This document shows, piece by piece, positions 10,919-23,634 of a stretch of DNA of 64,000 nucleotides. Location of the stretch: positions 40,566,840-40,630,839 of the forward strand of contig NC_052349.1 of NCBI RefSeq assembly GCF_009727055.1, given 5' to 3'. The notes beneath the pieces are model-generated. The model was not told where the DNA came from and made no database searches. It saw nothing but the letters and a program-made list of their open reading frames with translations. Numbering within the stretch: the first letter of the stretch is position 1; the number at the start of each line of letters is the position of its first letter. A program made the position numbers and the translations under genes. This stretch comes from Benincasa hispida (Eukaryota > Streptophyta > Magnoliopsida > Cucurbitales > Cucurbitaceae).

Positions 10919-11235
10919 GAATTTGAGGAAGGGTGTGAATGTATGTTTTCCATATGTGTTTAGTCTCCTTAGTTCAAGATATTTATGAGGGTTGAGGATC
11001 TAGGATGGTTAGAGTTTTTATTGATCCTATTTTTAGTCTGTTCATATGGTATTTATACCTATGTATATTTTTTGTATAACTACACTTTTGATATATACAT
11101 CTTGAACAACATGTATTTGCATAAGGGTTTGTTCTATTTTCCTGTGAAGGTTAGATTTTTTTGGCACATTAGATCTTATTATATATATAGAGAGAGATTT
11201 TTTCGTTATTTTTCCATTATCAATAAGAAAGTTTA
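10919..11235 (+). repeat. C2 polypurine tract and probable short 3' LTR
   Basis: A purine-rich tract (TTTGAGGAAGGGTGT) ends near 10936, right after the RNase H end, and a sequence without coding potential begins. It contains TATTTATACC near 11050 as a possible TATA box. No second copy exists in the window, so the LTR limits are estimates. Confidence 0.5.
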
Positions 11236-11339
11236 GAAAGATTTTTTAAAAGATTTTAAGAAGATTTTCTAGTAGTTTTTAGAACTAAGTGGTTAGATAA
11301 TAGGATTTTATTTTATTCAACCGATTTTGTTTTTAAATA

Positions 11340-14275
11340 CACAAAAATATATAACTGCTTTGGCCATTTTCTTTTAAAGTGAAAACTACTTTCACTATTT
11401 TTTTGAAAAGGTAATTCTGTTTTGGTCATTTGTCTAAAAACTCAACTTTTAATTGCAAGCCTATAGCTCAACCCTTGGACTTATTCATTGGATCAAAATT
11501 TGAGTCAAACTTGGATTGGGCTTAGAATTTTGGGCTAACAAGAAATATAGCATATTTTAACTTTCTATTTGGACAAATAGCAAACCTACATTTCATTTGT
11601 AAAAATGGCAAAATGGAATAAAAAATAATAAATCAAAATTTTAAAAGTCCAAAATACCCCTAACACGTAGATACAAACTTTATTAAGGAAAAATTTAGGT
11701 ACACTTCAATTATTACTCCGAAACTACCAACATACTTTTAAAATCCATCGCCAATTCATCTTCTCCATAGAGCTAATCCTATTTTTGAAGTTGTCACGTC
11801 CAACATGGAATGAATAGACAACTCTTCCCCTTTCTATCGGTGAAGTCTTTTCCTCTTCCCCATCCTTCCATCTTCAAGGTTCTCCTCCATAGAAGGTGCA
11901 ACCAAAACTAAACAAGAACCCAAAAGAATCTCACAAAAAACCCACCAATGCAAACCTGAATCTTGTCGAAAATTTTGTCTAGGCGTTTCGAATTCACAAA
12001 ATCCATTCGTATGTAACAACGGCGACACCGAGGCAATGACTGATGGTCGACGTCTAGTGCTGGTAAAAAATAGAACGAAAGAAAAGAATGAGAGAGGTTA
12101 GAGAAGAGAAAAAATAGAACACCCACCAGAAGCTAGCGTGGACGACGACGACGAGGTGCTTCACGCGATGATGACTTGGCTTGCAGTCGAGTGAGAGACG
12201 AGAGGGAGAAAGGCGGCAAACTTCTTTGTTGGGTCTGATGCAGTTGGCTAAGCAAGGGAGAGAGGGACTGAGGTCGTGACAGTGAGTGAGGGGAAGAAAG
12301 ACTTCGTGTAAGGGGAGGGGGCGACGACTGATGGAGGGATTTGGGGTTTTATTCTTTTATTATTATTATTATTATTTCCCCTTTTCCTTTTCCCGTCTAG
12401 GTTTCCAATCTTCCAACAATACAACTTAAACAAATCTCCCCAATCAATTTAAACAAAATTCTCAAATCTTTTATAACATATAATTTGAACTTCCAAAATT
12501 ATTTTTTTTGGCAAAAAAATCTAGAATTTAACCTAAATAATATGAGATAATTAATTTAAAATTATGACAATTATTTTAAATGAAAAACTACTAAAAATAT
12601 TTACAACTAATAGCAAAATATCTAAATATTTTGGTTCATTTTTCTATATTTGAAAAAATCCCTTAAAATTATCGGCAAATTTGGGATGTACATTCTATTT
12701 CCTTTTAATTATCCTATCAATGAAGCAAACTGAAATGTGTAATTTTATTTACATATCTAGTCATTCTCATATATTGATAAAAAGTTAATTTGAATTTGAT
12801 AAAAAAATAATTAAATTAAACAATCTAATTTGACAAATAACTATATATCATTAGAATTTAGAATGATGACCAATATTCTATAACATTGTACAACATTTTT
12901 ATCTACAAATACAATCGACAAATGCACATCATGATTTAATGAATGAGCAAGAACATGAACCATTGATGAAAAAAGAACTCTATTCATGAATTCCATGATA
13001 GAAAACAAGAAACAAGTAAATTGTTCTCATTTAACCCTTCACTAAGATAGAAACACAAAGCGCATGATAGAACAAATTCTAAAAAACAATGTTTTATACA
13101 CAGTTATATGATTATGTTGTAACAAAGGGATTTGACGTATAAAGTATAGTAATAATAGATGAAAAATTAACATGTATTAAAAAAAATAACAAATTTTATT
13201 AGTACTTGAAAAAAAATCATTCATAAATGTTCACAATGAAAAATATGAGGTAAAAGTGCAAAAACAAATAACAACCCAAACTCATCCAAGTATTGGATTT
13301 TTACATGACCTACGATTATGACCCATACTACTACAATGAGTACAACACATACTATTTTCCTATTCTCTAAGCAAGATGAGATTCTCTTTTCTCTAGATCT
13401 TCCAATCGGGAGTTTGATTTGAGGAGGACGAATGAGGTCGTTGTTCAAATTACAGAGACTTGAAAATTGTTGCACATTACTAATAGGCCATGTTTCCTTG
13501 CTAGGTTATTTTCATCCCACTTACCATTGAACAAAACTCTTAATAGTTGAACAACCATAATAAGAAATCGTTCAATACAGAGGATGAAGAAAGTTAGGGC
13601 TACGTGTTGTATCTAATATTTTATGTCTGAAACAAAAGGATAATAAATGTAACGTTCAAAATTATTTTAAAACCTGTGAATCTTGGTTAAGATTAATAGA
13701 AAGTATAATATAAATAACAAATCTCAGTTAGGATAATTAATATAATCCGATATTTTAAACTTCAAAACAAGATTTGGAAATTAGTTTATGTACAATATTC
13801 TAAAATTCAAAACAACTATTAATCTGATTTGAAAATTCAAAACAACTTTTAAATCTTGAAAACTTTAGGGCAAATTATGCACTTGAAATGATGATCTCAA
13901 TTTACGTTGAAAGTCTCTTGGATATATAGTTGAGCAATTAATTACAGTTTCATTAATAAAGTTGCCGAATTAATACACTGCAATTAGAAGGGACAATGAG
14001 GGCATTTTAGGATTTCAGAAAATTGGACTCACGTGACATACATGTTTTTTTGCTATAATTCAAAAGTATACTACCTTTTACTATTTTTTCAAATGATAGT
14101 GTAATTACTGCTATATACCGATTATTCCTAGAATTTTTTCTAGATAACATTGTTAATCTTAGAGTGGATTGGACAAATGACCAAATTATAATGGTACTTT
14201 TAAAAAAATGGCCAAACTGATTTCAGTTTGGAAAAATGACGAAACAACTAAATCTGTATTTTTTAGAAATTAAAA
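11340..14275 (-). mobile_element. M1: probable Mutator-like (MULE) remnant
   Basis: Two facts support this. A minus-strand CCHC knuckle with the spacing and context of the C-terminus of MudrA-type transposases lies at 13303-13344. The outer flanks at about 11345-11455 and 14165-14275 are degenerate inverted repeats sharing TTTGGCCATTTT and TTTGGTCATTTGTC in the same order when one is reverse-complemented. No target duplication was found. A second, inner pair of similar AT-rich ends (about 11530 and 12660) may mark a separate non-autonomous insertion. Between them, about 11820-12350 is GC-richer and purine-skewed and encodes nothing I recognise. Confidence 0.4.
13280..13440 (-). pseudogene. 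MULE transposase C-terminal fragment
   Basis: The minus strand reads RPPQIKLPIGRSREKRISSCLE, then after a one-frame slip CTHCSSMGHNRRSCKNP, a C-x2-C-x4-H-x4-C knuckle with key residues at 13342-13344, 13333-13335 and 13303-13305. A basic RPxGR/KRR-like stretch followed by C-x2-C-x4-H-x4-C is the usual end of MudrA-like transposases. The catalytic DDE core and SWIM domain are not visible, so only the tail survives. A retroviral-type gag knuckle is the alternative, but the preceding basic motif argues against it. Confidence 0.5.
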
Positions 14276-17200
14276 ATAGACAAATATATCATTGTTATCC
14301 AATTCCTACAACAATGGTGTGTTTTGAACCAATCTAATAAATTAAAAATAAAATGTATAAAGATCGTAACAACCCGACTAAAAATCCCCTAAAATTTCTA
14401 AATATAAGATAATATACTAATTTAACAAACCAAAAAAAGGATGGTTTTGGGAAAAAAAAATACTAATGGAGATTTGGTGTCCATCGTAACCTCTAAAAAA
14501 AGCAAAGCAACCTCCTTAAAGTTGGATTACAAATATATTTTGTAACAACTAAAATTTTGGTAGATTGAGTCTTACAAATACAACAAAAATAAAATCAATC
14601 ACCATACAAATACTTTAAAATAACAAATTAAATCTTTTGATGGAAATACTATATTCGACAAAAGGATTTCTATTGGATAACTTAGTCCGATATTGAAAAT
14701 CTCAAATGTTGAGATAATAAAAGGTAAATAAATAGTATAAGGAAGACCTTAATATATTTGAAAAAAAAAATGTATGTAAATACCTAGTATTTGCACATTA
14801 AAAAATCACTTAAAATATTTTTTAAAAAAAGAAGCAAAAAAACATTTAGTGCATGCAAATACTTGATATTTGCAACTTATCAAAATCTCGAGGGTTAGAA
14901 TAAAAAAAAAAAAAAAAACAAGAGAATGGTGTAAAAAAGAGTTTTAGATTTGAAAAAAAAACACGCAAATACCTAATCTCCTATCAAGAACACATTTTAT
15001 TTCTAGAGAGAGAGAAAAAAAAAGACATCTTAGAAGAGCTTCCGAACACTCAAATTTGTCTAACCCTTTTAGTCCACAATCGAATATTGGACAAAAACAC
15101 TCAACGATCACTACGTACTTTTTAACTTTTCTTGACCCTACAAAACCAAACCACTCATTCTATTCCATGCTCTTGAAAACCACATAGAGGAATGACGCTA
15201 TTGGCCACTAACCACTCGCTTGCTCAATTAACAAAATAGTATATTGATGAACAAAAGCTAGGGTTACCCACACCGACTTCTCCATTGGACATTGTCCTAT
15301 ATTGTCAGCTGCTAACATTATTTCCTTTTGATAGATGTTGCACATAAATCTTGGCTAGAAGATTATACAACAAGGTTTTGGAATCCTCAGTAGGGTTGCT
15401 CAACGTTAATCTAATGCCTTAGTCGACGTGTAAACTGTCGTGTTGATTGAAATCCTCAAGAAGGAAAAAAATCTCCCTATTGTGAATTTTCTTAAAATCA
15501 TGAGATTTTTTTAATTTGTTACCGTTGAATTTTCCAAAAATGAGTAAAAATATCCATCATTCATGTATATGAGAGGCATAAGTAGAATTGAAATATTACG
15601 TCTGTAGATGAGACCTTACACATCACGTCTTTTTACCATAAATCATACAATTCAAAAAATAATCATATATCCAATTGGATATTCTGTTTTGGCCATCCCA
15701 ACACAATTTCTCTTAATTTTATATGGTTTTATTTAGTATTTAATTTTCTTAAAAACACATTGGTTTTTAACACTTAATTTTTTTTGGATTTTTTTAAATA
15801 TAAAAAAATATTTAAAAATATTTATACTTTATAGCTTTTTGCTATAAATGTAAATATTTTTGAGATTTTCCTATTTATAAGATTTTTTCTTAATTTTTTT
15901 ATGGTAACTAAATCTATGAAATTTCTGAATATATTTAAGAACTAATATAATAAAGTTTTGTTTTTTAATATAAAATATAGTATATTAAGAAATATGTGAA
16001 TGTTTGAATTGATTTAATGATAAGCCCATTAAGCTAACTCGATAAATCGATCCAAATATGACTAATTTGTAAAGTGGTGATCCATATCTAATCCAATATT
16101 AAGTTGACTTTGGGCTAAATTTGGATAGAGCAATTTGGACCAACTTTTGGGCTTGTTTTATTGATGATACTGACCCTATCGTACTAAAAAAAAAAAAAAA
16201 AATTAATGAACAAAACAAATATTCAATTGGTTTTTAAACAACATTGTTTAATGAGAAATTTTAATTACAAATTATCCTGTCATTTTTTAAATATGACAGA
16301 ATTACAAATCATCACATTTGAGACTAATTAAAAAATAGACATGTATGAGACGATGATGTCATGTATTTTTGTCTTGATCGTTTGATCAAGAATTAAGCCC
16401 AAATTCAATTAGTTGGACCCAAAACCTAGATCCATGAACTAATCAAGTCCAAACTCATAAAGCTCATCTGAGAATTCTATAAGTTTTTCTCTATAAAGCT
16501 TTGACTTGTCAGATACGTCTTGGATACATGTTAGAAACATGTTTTGGTGTTTTTATTTTTTATTTTTTCTTCGAATACGCTATCTTGTAAAAAGATATGT
16601 CGACCGACACGTTACTATACTTTTTAAATTTAAATCAAAGGAAAAAAACCATGAGAAGTCTTTCTCACCTATCGCCGGAAGAGCGAATGAACAAGGCACC
16701 GTATACGCCGACTAACAAAGCATTTTTTTATATATCGAAATGGACGATTCCATCGTTTATCGAAGGTTTTTCAAACCAGAAGAGAGATTTTTTTTTTTTT
16801 AATCTATTTCTAACTTCAAATTTTCTTTATTTCCATCCGGAGGGTAAGTAGTGGAGGTGGACTTCGCCTGAAAGCTTCATCGGAGGAGTGAACGGTGAAT
16901 ATTGATGAAGAAAAAAGGAAGAAAGGAAGATGAATGGTGAAGGCGGCGCGACTGAGCATCTCATGTTGAAGATGAAGTTGAAGAAAGATGAAGAAAGGAA
17001 GAATACAGAGAAAAGGGCAATTTTGGTATTTTGTTAAAAATAACCCTAATGGGCATTTCTACTCTATTGGGCCTAATGGGCCAAACAAGGCAAAAATTTC
17101 GATTTTATTCTTTATTTGTTGCTTTTAATATTAAATTAATTAATTTCAAACTTTCTTTTATTTTAGAAGTTGAATTTTAAAGTAACAATTGAAATAAAAT

Positions 17201-18279
17201 ATATGAAATTGGTATTTTTATGCTTTGGTGGATTACATTTAGTATCAATTTTTATGTTCAATTTATATATGTTAAAAAATGAGATATCCGTATCTTAGTT
17301 TTGTAGAAATTGATGAATCACCATATCCGATCATATTCGTAAATTTTTGCACTCCATAGAAGAACTGGAGAGATTTTTTCCAACAACAAGAAGATTCCCT
17401 AACTCCTGAAGTTGAAGCTAAATACTCGATGCTTTTAAGACTTCAAGAATATCACGCATCCTGCATCTTCAATTGCATTTAATTAAGAGAGAATCAGATG
17501 ATCAAATACTAGAGATCAAATCATATCCACATCAAATCTACTTAACACACAAGTTTAATTCGTTTCTCCACATCAAATCTACATAACACACAAGTTTAAT
17601 TCGTTTCTTTTCGTGTGAACAAGTATCACGACCCTTTTATGCTTAAACATATTTTAAAAATTCACACATTTTTTATTACGAAGTTTGGAAGGCAACACTC
17701 TAAGTTTGAAATTTAAGAAATAGTTTAAAATGACCTTTAAAGTAAAAAAATAAAAAAATAAAAATCGTATATGTATATTTTAAAAAATAAATTTGACACA
17801 AAAAGTTACAAATGATCGTTTTAAGCTCTTTTTACATATTAAAATGTTATTTTGTTTTAGTTCTTTATCGCCCCAATACTTATAAACTAATGCTAAAGTT
17901 TCATTGTGGTTTATATTTTCTATTTATGGCATCTAAAAATTTCTTTATCATGATTAATTTTGAGAAATATATCATAATAGAATACCCCTTTTGATATCTC
18001 ATAATTAATGGGCATCAATCATGAATTTGAATACTCCCAATGATCATCAATTATTTTTCACATTATTAAAAATTTATAGGGTTCTTTAATAACAATTTGA
18101 ATATAAATTTTTAATTATTAAAAATTAAGTTTATAAACACTATTTTTTAATAACTATCTTTTTAAGTTAGATTATCGTTCCTATCAAAATTAATGTTTTT
18201 CCTTTTGGGTTAACTTTTTATCATGATTATATTTATTTCGTCTGTATATTTTGTTTGTTGTGGTATCTTGATTTCGGGT
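14276..18279. other. Gene-free AT-rich stretch
   Basis: No coding sequence or RNA gene was recognised. Content: poly(A) runs near 14902-14918 and 16186-16203; three related words around TGCAAATACCTAGTATTTGC (about 14765, 14853 and 14962); a GC-richer patch 16660-17060 without homology I can name; a 41-bp tandem duplication (17527-17608); and pieces resembling the gypsy LTR words seen at 31100-31400 (about 16080-16170 and 16380-16500). It is most likely decayed transposon DNA. Confidence 0.6.
17527..17608. repeat. 41-bp tandem duplication, two copies
   Basis: The segment starting CCACATCAAATCTAC at 17527 is repeated at 17568 with one evident base difference (CTTAACAC versus CATAACAC). It is a recent local duplication in non-coding DNA. 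Confidence 0.9.
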
Positions 18280-19350
18280 TGTAGGATCCCTTATATAATA
18301 ATATTATCTATTAAAAAAAAAACTCTTCATGTGGGGTTACATCTTTTCACTTCTATAAGTTATGTTCTTTGATAAATGGTTGCATCATTTAAAAAACAAC
18401 TAAATTGAAGAAAGGACACGACTATTCAAATGACCACAAATTAGTTTATAAAAATGTCATTTCTTCAATTTGATTTCAAAACAACTTTTCATAGTATTTT
18501 CTTACTTTAAAGTTCTCCCCATCTTCAGAATTTAAGAATAAGTTCGGTATATCCATAAAGTTTAGTTCGTTGATCTTGTGGATAGGGTGCTACATCCATA
18601 AGAAATAAGGGTGTTCAAATAACCCGAACAACCTGGACTACCTAACCCAAAATGTAACAGTTGGGTTGGGTTAATTTTGTTCTTGGGTTGGGAATTTTGT
18701 TCTTGGGTTGGGTTGGGTTGAATTTTTCTATTTTTATTGGATTGGGTTGGGTTGTGATTGACTAAAAAAAAATTTGGGTTGACCCAATCTAACCCAAATT
18801 ATATATTCCTCTTTGTTTAAAGTTGGATTTCTTTGTATTGATTAATTTTTTTAATTTTTAATATTTTTCTTTTAAAATTGTTATGATATTTGTCTTTTTT
18901 AAAGTTTACAATAAATATCATAGATATTTGGTATTTAGTATCTTAATTTTATGAGATTTTAGTTATTAGTTATGTGTTGTATATAAATTTACATATTTTT
19001 AATTAAAAATAAAAAATAAGTTATAACCCGACAACCCAACCCAACCCAACCTGAATTTTAAGGGCTGGGTTGGGTTGAAAATTTTATTTGGGTCATTTGG
19101 ATTGTCAATAAAACCAACCCGAATTTTCGGGTTGGTCCAAAAAATACCTTCAACCCAACCCAACTCAACCCATATACACCCCTAATAAGAAAGATGATAT
19201 ATTCTATCATGGGAGACAATTACTCTCTAAACTCAGATATTAAGGTGAGTAAATTTGTCTGACAACGTGAATTCGTTGGACTCAGATCTTTAATGTATAT
19301 CTTGTTTGTTCTTATATATGTATACGTATATATGTTTTTGCCTCGTAACA
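18280..19350 (+). repeat. C3 5' LTR, interrupted by a MITE
   Basis: Matches the 3' LTR over CTCTTCATGTGGGGTTACAT, GAAGAAAGGACACGACTATTC, the GATCTTGTGGATAGGGTGCTAC stretch and the end TTTTTGCCTCGTAACA. The first about 45 bases differ in length between copies, so the start at 18280 is tentative. Possible TATA words lie near 18448 (TTTATAAAAATG; TCTATAAATATG in the 3' copy). Confidence 0.78.
18606..19184. mobile_element. hAT-type MITE, 579 bp, perfect 8-bp target duplication
   Basis: Flanked by ATAAGAAA on both sides (18598-18605 and 19185-19192). The ends are inverted: it starts TAAGGGTGT and finishes ACACCCCTA (8 of 9 match after reverse complement). Interior arms are rich in GGGTTGGGTT on the left and AACCCAACCC on the right, so the whole unit can fold back. 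It has no coding capacity. The other LTR of C3 gives the empty site: near 30855 the same sequence has a single ATAAGAAA and no insert. An 8-bp duplication with short inverted ends indicates the hAT superfamily. Confidence 0.95.
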
Positions 19351-20245
19351 ATCTTAAGACAAATTTAGTGCATCTAGATTTTATGTGTGCTAAAATTCAT
19401 TAATTTTCTAATTTTCAATTGAGTGAAGTTTCAACGTGCAATTTGTGAATATTTTGCGATATCCATGGGCTCGGGTTTTTTTTCTTGGAATTTGGAGCAT
19501 GAGATTTTGTTAGTTTAGTGGATTCTGTTACGTATTTTAAAATTTTAGCCTGATTTTGAATTTGTATTTTAATTTCATTTTTTTTTATTATTTGTAACTT
19601 TACTTTTCACATCAGAAAAGTAATTCGAAGAAGAATTTTGTGAATCTTTTTCCCTATAACATTCACTTTGACAATTTTCTTTCTGGTTTATGTGTTTTCG
19701 TTGATTGCCTTCATTTAGCGAAATAGTGGAATTTCATTTTGATTCTATGTATATGTCGTTATGTTTTGTTCAATTTTTTGTTATTATGGTTATATATTTT
19801 ACAAAACAATTTTGATTATGTCTTGTATGTATCTTCAAATTACAATTTTTTGAATTAAAAAACCAAATATTCTGTTTATAATATATATAATGTTATATAT
19901 TTGGTTTCGTTTGCTTATGGTGTGTAAAATCAATGTGATTTTGTTCATATATTTCTTTTAGGTGATGGTTTTTAAGGCACATAAGCATGTTCCCAGTCTG
20001 CACTAGAATATTGCTTCTAATAATATATTTATTTATTTATTTATTTAATTTCATTCGGTGATTTACTCCCAAATGGCAATTGGCATAAACAATAGCTTTA
20101 TTTGTTTGATTCTGTTTTACAATGCAGATCCAATAATAATGTTCTGTAGGTGTTCGGTTTTTTTTTTTAAAGTTATTCTGTTTTATTTATTTTGAAGATA
20201 TGATTTTAAATAATCTTAATTCATTTCTGATGCTCGGATTATCCA
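19351..20245 (+). other. C3 leader
   Basis: Untranslated, AT-rich sequence between the LTR end and gag. A standard tRNA-Met type primer site (TGGTATCAGAGC) is not present after the LTR; the sequence there begins ATCTTAAGAC. A (TTTA)n run lies at about 20027-20047. Nothing else recognised. Confidence 0.55.
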
Positions 20246-21021
20246 TGGTGAGAAACTTGAAAAATTTGGTTGTTTTGGTTTCAAACGTTGGTAACAAAAG
20301 ATGTTGTTTTATCTCACCACTCTAAAATTGGCAAAGTTTCTCAAAGATGATGCTCCTATTTTATCTAAGGGAGAATTTGAAAAAGAAAGACAACTTGCTC
20401 ATGATGCATGGAAATATGCTGAATACCTATGCAAGAATTATATTCCGAATGGACTGGATAACACACTTTACAATGTGTATAGAGTAGTGTTGATTCAGCA
20501 AAGTATCTGTGGAATTCACTAGAGAAAAAGTATAAAATAGAAGTTGTTGGTTCGAAGAAATTCATAGTTGGTAAGTTTTTGGATTATAAAATGGTGGATT
20601 TAAAAACAGCGATAAGTCAGTTTCAAGAACTCCAAGTAATTCTTCATGATTTACATTATGAGAATATGCTTTTGAGTGAATCATTTCAGGTAGCAACAAT
20701 AACTGAAAAATTGCCACCTGTATGGAGAGATTTCAAAAACTTTCTCAAACATAACGCAAGTAGATAAAGCTTGAAGAACTTGTGGTTTGTTTTGGAATTG
20801 AAGAGAACAATAAAATTGCAGAAAAAGGTTCTCTAGACAGTGCTATAAACCCCAAAGCAAATATTGTTGAGAATAGACCACAAAGTAACAAGAAAAGGAA
20901 TTTTTCTGGTGAGAGTTCAAATAAAAGGCAACAAAACACAAGAAAGTTCAATGGCAAGTGCTTTAATTGCAATAAAATGGAACATCAATTGAAGGATTGT
21001 TGCAAGCCAAGAAACTTTTAG
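20246..21021 (+). pseudogene. C3 gag
   Basis: The open stretch 20301-20522 and its upstream reading (GEKLEKFGCFGFKRW, a stop, QKMLFYLTTLKLAKFLKDDAP) match copia gag of the type with the LTT-L-ARFL core. After a frameshift, 20579-20767 reads DYKMVDLKTAISQFQELQVILHDL and EKLPPVWRDFKNFLKH. The stretch 20782-21021 ends with a zinc knuckle, CFNCNKMEHQLKDC (C-x2-C-x4-H-x4-C intact). It spells gag very differently from C1, C4 and C6, so it is another copia lineage. Stops at 20520 and 20765 and frameshifts make it non-coding. Confidence 0.88.
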
Positions 21022-21599
21022 AAGAGAAATGCCCCAAGCCCATATATCTGAGATGGAGAATCTTTCTGATAGAGTTGCAGACATTGATTTATCTGCCTAA
21101 AGCATGCAAAATGTCTAGTCTTTGGTTTAGTAATTATTATGAACTTAGTAAGCTTTATGTTTGTATGAGAATGTAATACTCAAGTACTCTATCTTTAATA
21201 AAGTGAATATTGTTTAATTTGCTTACTTGGTTAATTCTCCTAAAGTTTAACATTAAGTGATATGAATTTAATTCCTAATTTGTAGATGACTATTATGATT
21301 CTCAATTTTCATATCCAAAAGTGGTAAAACAAAAATATATAATATAACAGATTGATACCATTGTAAGTGTTTGCTAAAAAGCAAATAAAAATCAATTGCA
21401 AAGATGCCACAAAACCTCAGTGGGTAGGTTATGGAAATGGTATTAGTGTGGGGGTATTTGATCATATTGACTATTCCTAAATTGACAATCCAAGTTTAGA
21501 ACATTGGAAAATAATTTAAAAAGAGGTTGGGATATGTTTGAGTTGGCTACAAAATTAGTATTCTTAAAGTGTGAATACATCCTATACTCTCTTTAGTCA
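21022..21599 (+). other. C3 segment where pol has been deleted
   Basis: Between the gag knuckle and the RNase H tail only about 580 bp remain where roughly 3 kb of protease, integrase and RT are expected. The sequence is AT-rich, with an AATAAAGTG word near 21196 that could serve as a polyadenylation signal. I recognise no domain in it. Confidence 0.6.
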
Positions 21600-21824
21600 A
21601 TGATAATATGTCTCGAAATATATGACGAAGCCATAATACAATTAGACAACTACTTTCTAGTAAAATTATCACAATTGACTTTTGTAAGGTCAAAAAATGA
21701 CATTGCGGATCCGCTTGTGAAAGGCCTAACTAGAGAGTTGGTTGAAAATTCATCAAGGAGAATGAGATTAAAGCCTTTAATTTTAAAAAGTCAATTAGAG
21801 AGGCAACCCAACCTAGTTGACTAG
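21600..21824 (+). pseudogene. C3 RNase H C-terminal tail
   Basis: The open frame ends with VRSKNDIADPLVKGLTRELV and SSRRMRLKPL, the typical end of copia RNase H in lineages with a SKENIADPLTKGL-like motif. It ends about 18 bases before the inserted solo LTR. The catalytic residues of RNase H lie upstream and are deleted. Confidence 0.8.
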
Positions 21825-21841
21825 ACATCCCAAAATCTAGG

Positions 21842-22975
21842 TGTTGGGAATGATGTCCTAAATCTCCTTGTAATCTTGTAGTTTGTAAACTTTGTATAAA
21901 CATATTGTTATTAATAAAATAAGTGTTATTTTATAAGCATATACTCAATCCAATAAACTAAGACCCGAGGTTATTTCATGTAATTTAAATAAGTATGTAG
22001 AGACATACAAGTGGATCTTGTTTAAATAATAACCTAAATGGTCTATAGTAAATGGATAAGGTTGGGTACCTTATCCTAGTTACACTACGGGTACGACCCA
22101 CTTTGTAGGTGTTACAAGTGTTGTAAAGTGCTAAAATGATCTGATCCTGATCATTCATGTGTAGACATGCGAGCGGGGATATCCTATATAAAGAATTTGC
22201 ATAAGACCGAACCACGAATGATTAGTCTCTTTATATAACATCGTTAATAATAGAGACTTACATTACACTAGGATGACCATAGGAGACATGACCTGAATCC
22301 TGAGTGGGTTGTAAACTCATGCTCATGAAGGCGGTCTTTTGATTTGTATGAGTGAGAGTGCCCAGATTGCCAACTCAAGAAGCCTACCACTTTGGGATTC
22401 GTCTGATTAGGGAGCTAGAAACTCAGCTACACAAGACAGAATTCACTTCTTCTCCGATGTAGGGGCAAGTAGATAAATTGCTCCCTTAAGGGCTGAATCC
22501 GGGTCTTGAACATAGTGGCCACACCTTCTTCTGGCCCGAGAGGACTTGGTCATAGTGGGACTATGATTTATTGTTCATTAAAGGAATCAATGGTACTTAA
22601 GGAGTTGGATATAACTATAGGGGCAAAACGGTATTTTCGCCCAGCTGTACTTACGAGCAATTTGTGAAGGGTCATCACACTATTGATTAGTTATATCCAA
22701 TGGACACATAAATTTATTTGTAGTGCGAATAGTGCAGCTGTCGGTTTTTAGTGGAGTGACCGGCAGTTAATGAATATTGGGTAATTTAATTAAAGGGTTT
22801 AATTAATTATCAAAGGTGATTTCTCTTGAACTTGTTTCTTATTTAAAGTATGTTGTAATTTAATGTTAAATGCATATCTTTTGAATGTTTACTGTAAATT
22901 TTATACTTGATAATTAATGGAATTTGGACTATCCGTTTCCGCTCAAGGATCTTCTCATGCCGAGATTTCCCTTCA
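21842..22975 (+). repeat. S1: solo LTR, perfect CTAGG duplication
   Basis: Begins TGTTGGGAATGATGTCC and ends CCCTTCA. It is flanked by CTAGG at 21837-21841 and again at 22976-22980. It carries the shared LTR core (about 22000-22790) but is short (1134 bp) because the AT-rich middle and CGATCG region are missing. No internal element sequence lies on either side, so it is a solo LTR formed by LTR-LTR recombination. Confidence 0.95.
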
Positions 22976-22980
22976 CTAGG

Positions 22981-23507
22981 TTCAACGAACAAACTGACCT
23001 CTGGATAACTTAGTGAGTACTGCATTGAATTTTGTTCTTCTTACCTCTTCTCAGGATGATGAGATAGTATTGGTGTGATTTTAGGGTAAGCACTGTGCTT
23101 TTAATGATTTCTATAAGTTGTTGATTAATTATTTATGAAAAAAACATATACGATGTTCTTTATAGGAATCATCCATATGAGCATGAAAGGACCGCTTCTA
23201 CGAGAATTTTAAGGCGAATTCTCTAAAACACTCATGAGACTAGGCGGTGTCAAGACCAAAATGAACACAATTATGAGAAAAAAACTTTGTTATAATGAGA
23301 AATTGTGTGACTTCAATTATCTTAGATTACTTTACAATGGCTGATAGTCCAAGGCATTAAGTCTATTGATTAGCTAAGTAAACTAATTTGATGTTCAATA
23401 GGGAAAGTGTTTACTACTTATCTTGATGCAGGTTCTTCATTAGGAAATACCGAACATTTTCTTGTATCTTTTATCTTACTTTGTCAACTTACCATTTATG
23501 AAGGGAT
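22981..23507 (+). other. C3 3' untranslated region and polypurine tract
   Basis: Non-coding sequence between the RNase H end (resuming after S1) and the 3' LTR. It ends in GAAGGGAT (23500-23507), a short purine tract directly before the LTR start TGTGGGA. Nothing else recognised. Confidence 0.7.
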
Positions 23508-23634
23508 TGTGGGAATAAATGGTATGTAACTCTTCATGTAGGGTTACATATTTTCACTTCCATAAGTTATATTCTTTGATAAATGGTTGCATCCTTTCAA
23601 AAATAACCAAATTGAAGAAAGGACACGACTGTTC
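23508..23634 (+). repeat. C3 3' LTR, left piece
   Basis: Starts TGTGGGAATAAATGG after the purine tract and matches the 5' LTR from ACTCTTCATGTAGGGTTACAT to CACGACTGTTC. C4 interrupts it there; TGTTC (23630-23634) is the left copy of the C4 target duplication. Confidence 0.9.

Larger units (their letters stand above)
7690..11235 (+). mobile_element. C2: Ty1/copia element of a second lineage, 5' end missing
   Basis: The coding order is gag knuckle, protease, integrase, RT, RNase H, then a purine-rich tract and an LTR-like end. Motif spelling differs clearly from C1/C4/C8 (FDSTCCNHMD, LYVDDMIITG, HSSTESEYGALA, HYDNHS), so this is another copia lineage. The 5' LTR, leader and most of gag are absent; the element starts at the junction with the minus-strand fragment. 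Many stops and frameshifts are present. Confidence 0.88.

Noticed and set aside
11834..12433. Minus-strand open frames as a host gene
   Set aside because: Three short overlapping frames in a GC-richer patch without any domain, splice pattern or codon signal; more likely non-autonomous transposon filler.
18660..19170. GGGTTGGGTT / AACCCAACCC runs as interstitial telomere repeats
   Set aside because: The plant telomere unit is TTTAGGG; these runs are the arms of the hAT MITE with an exact 8-bp duplication.
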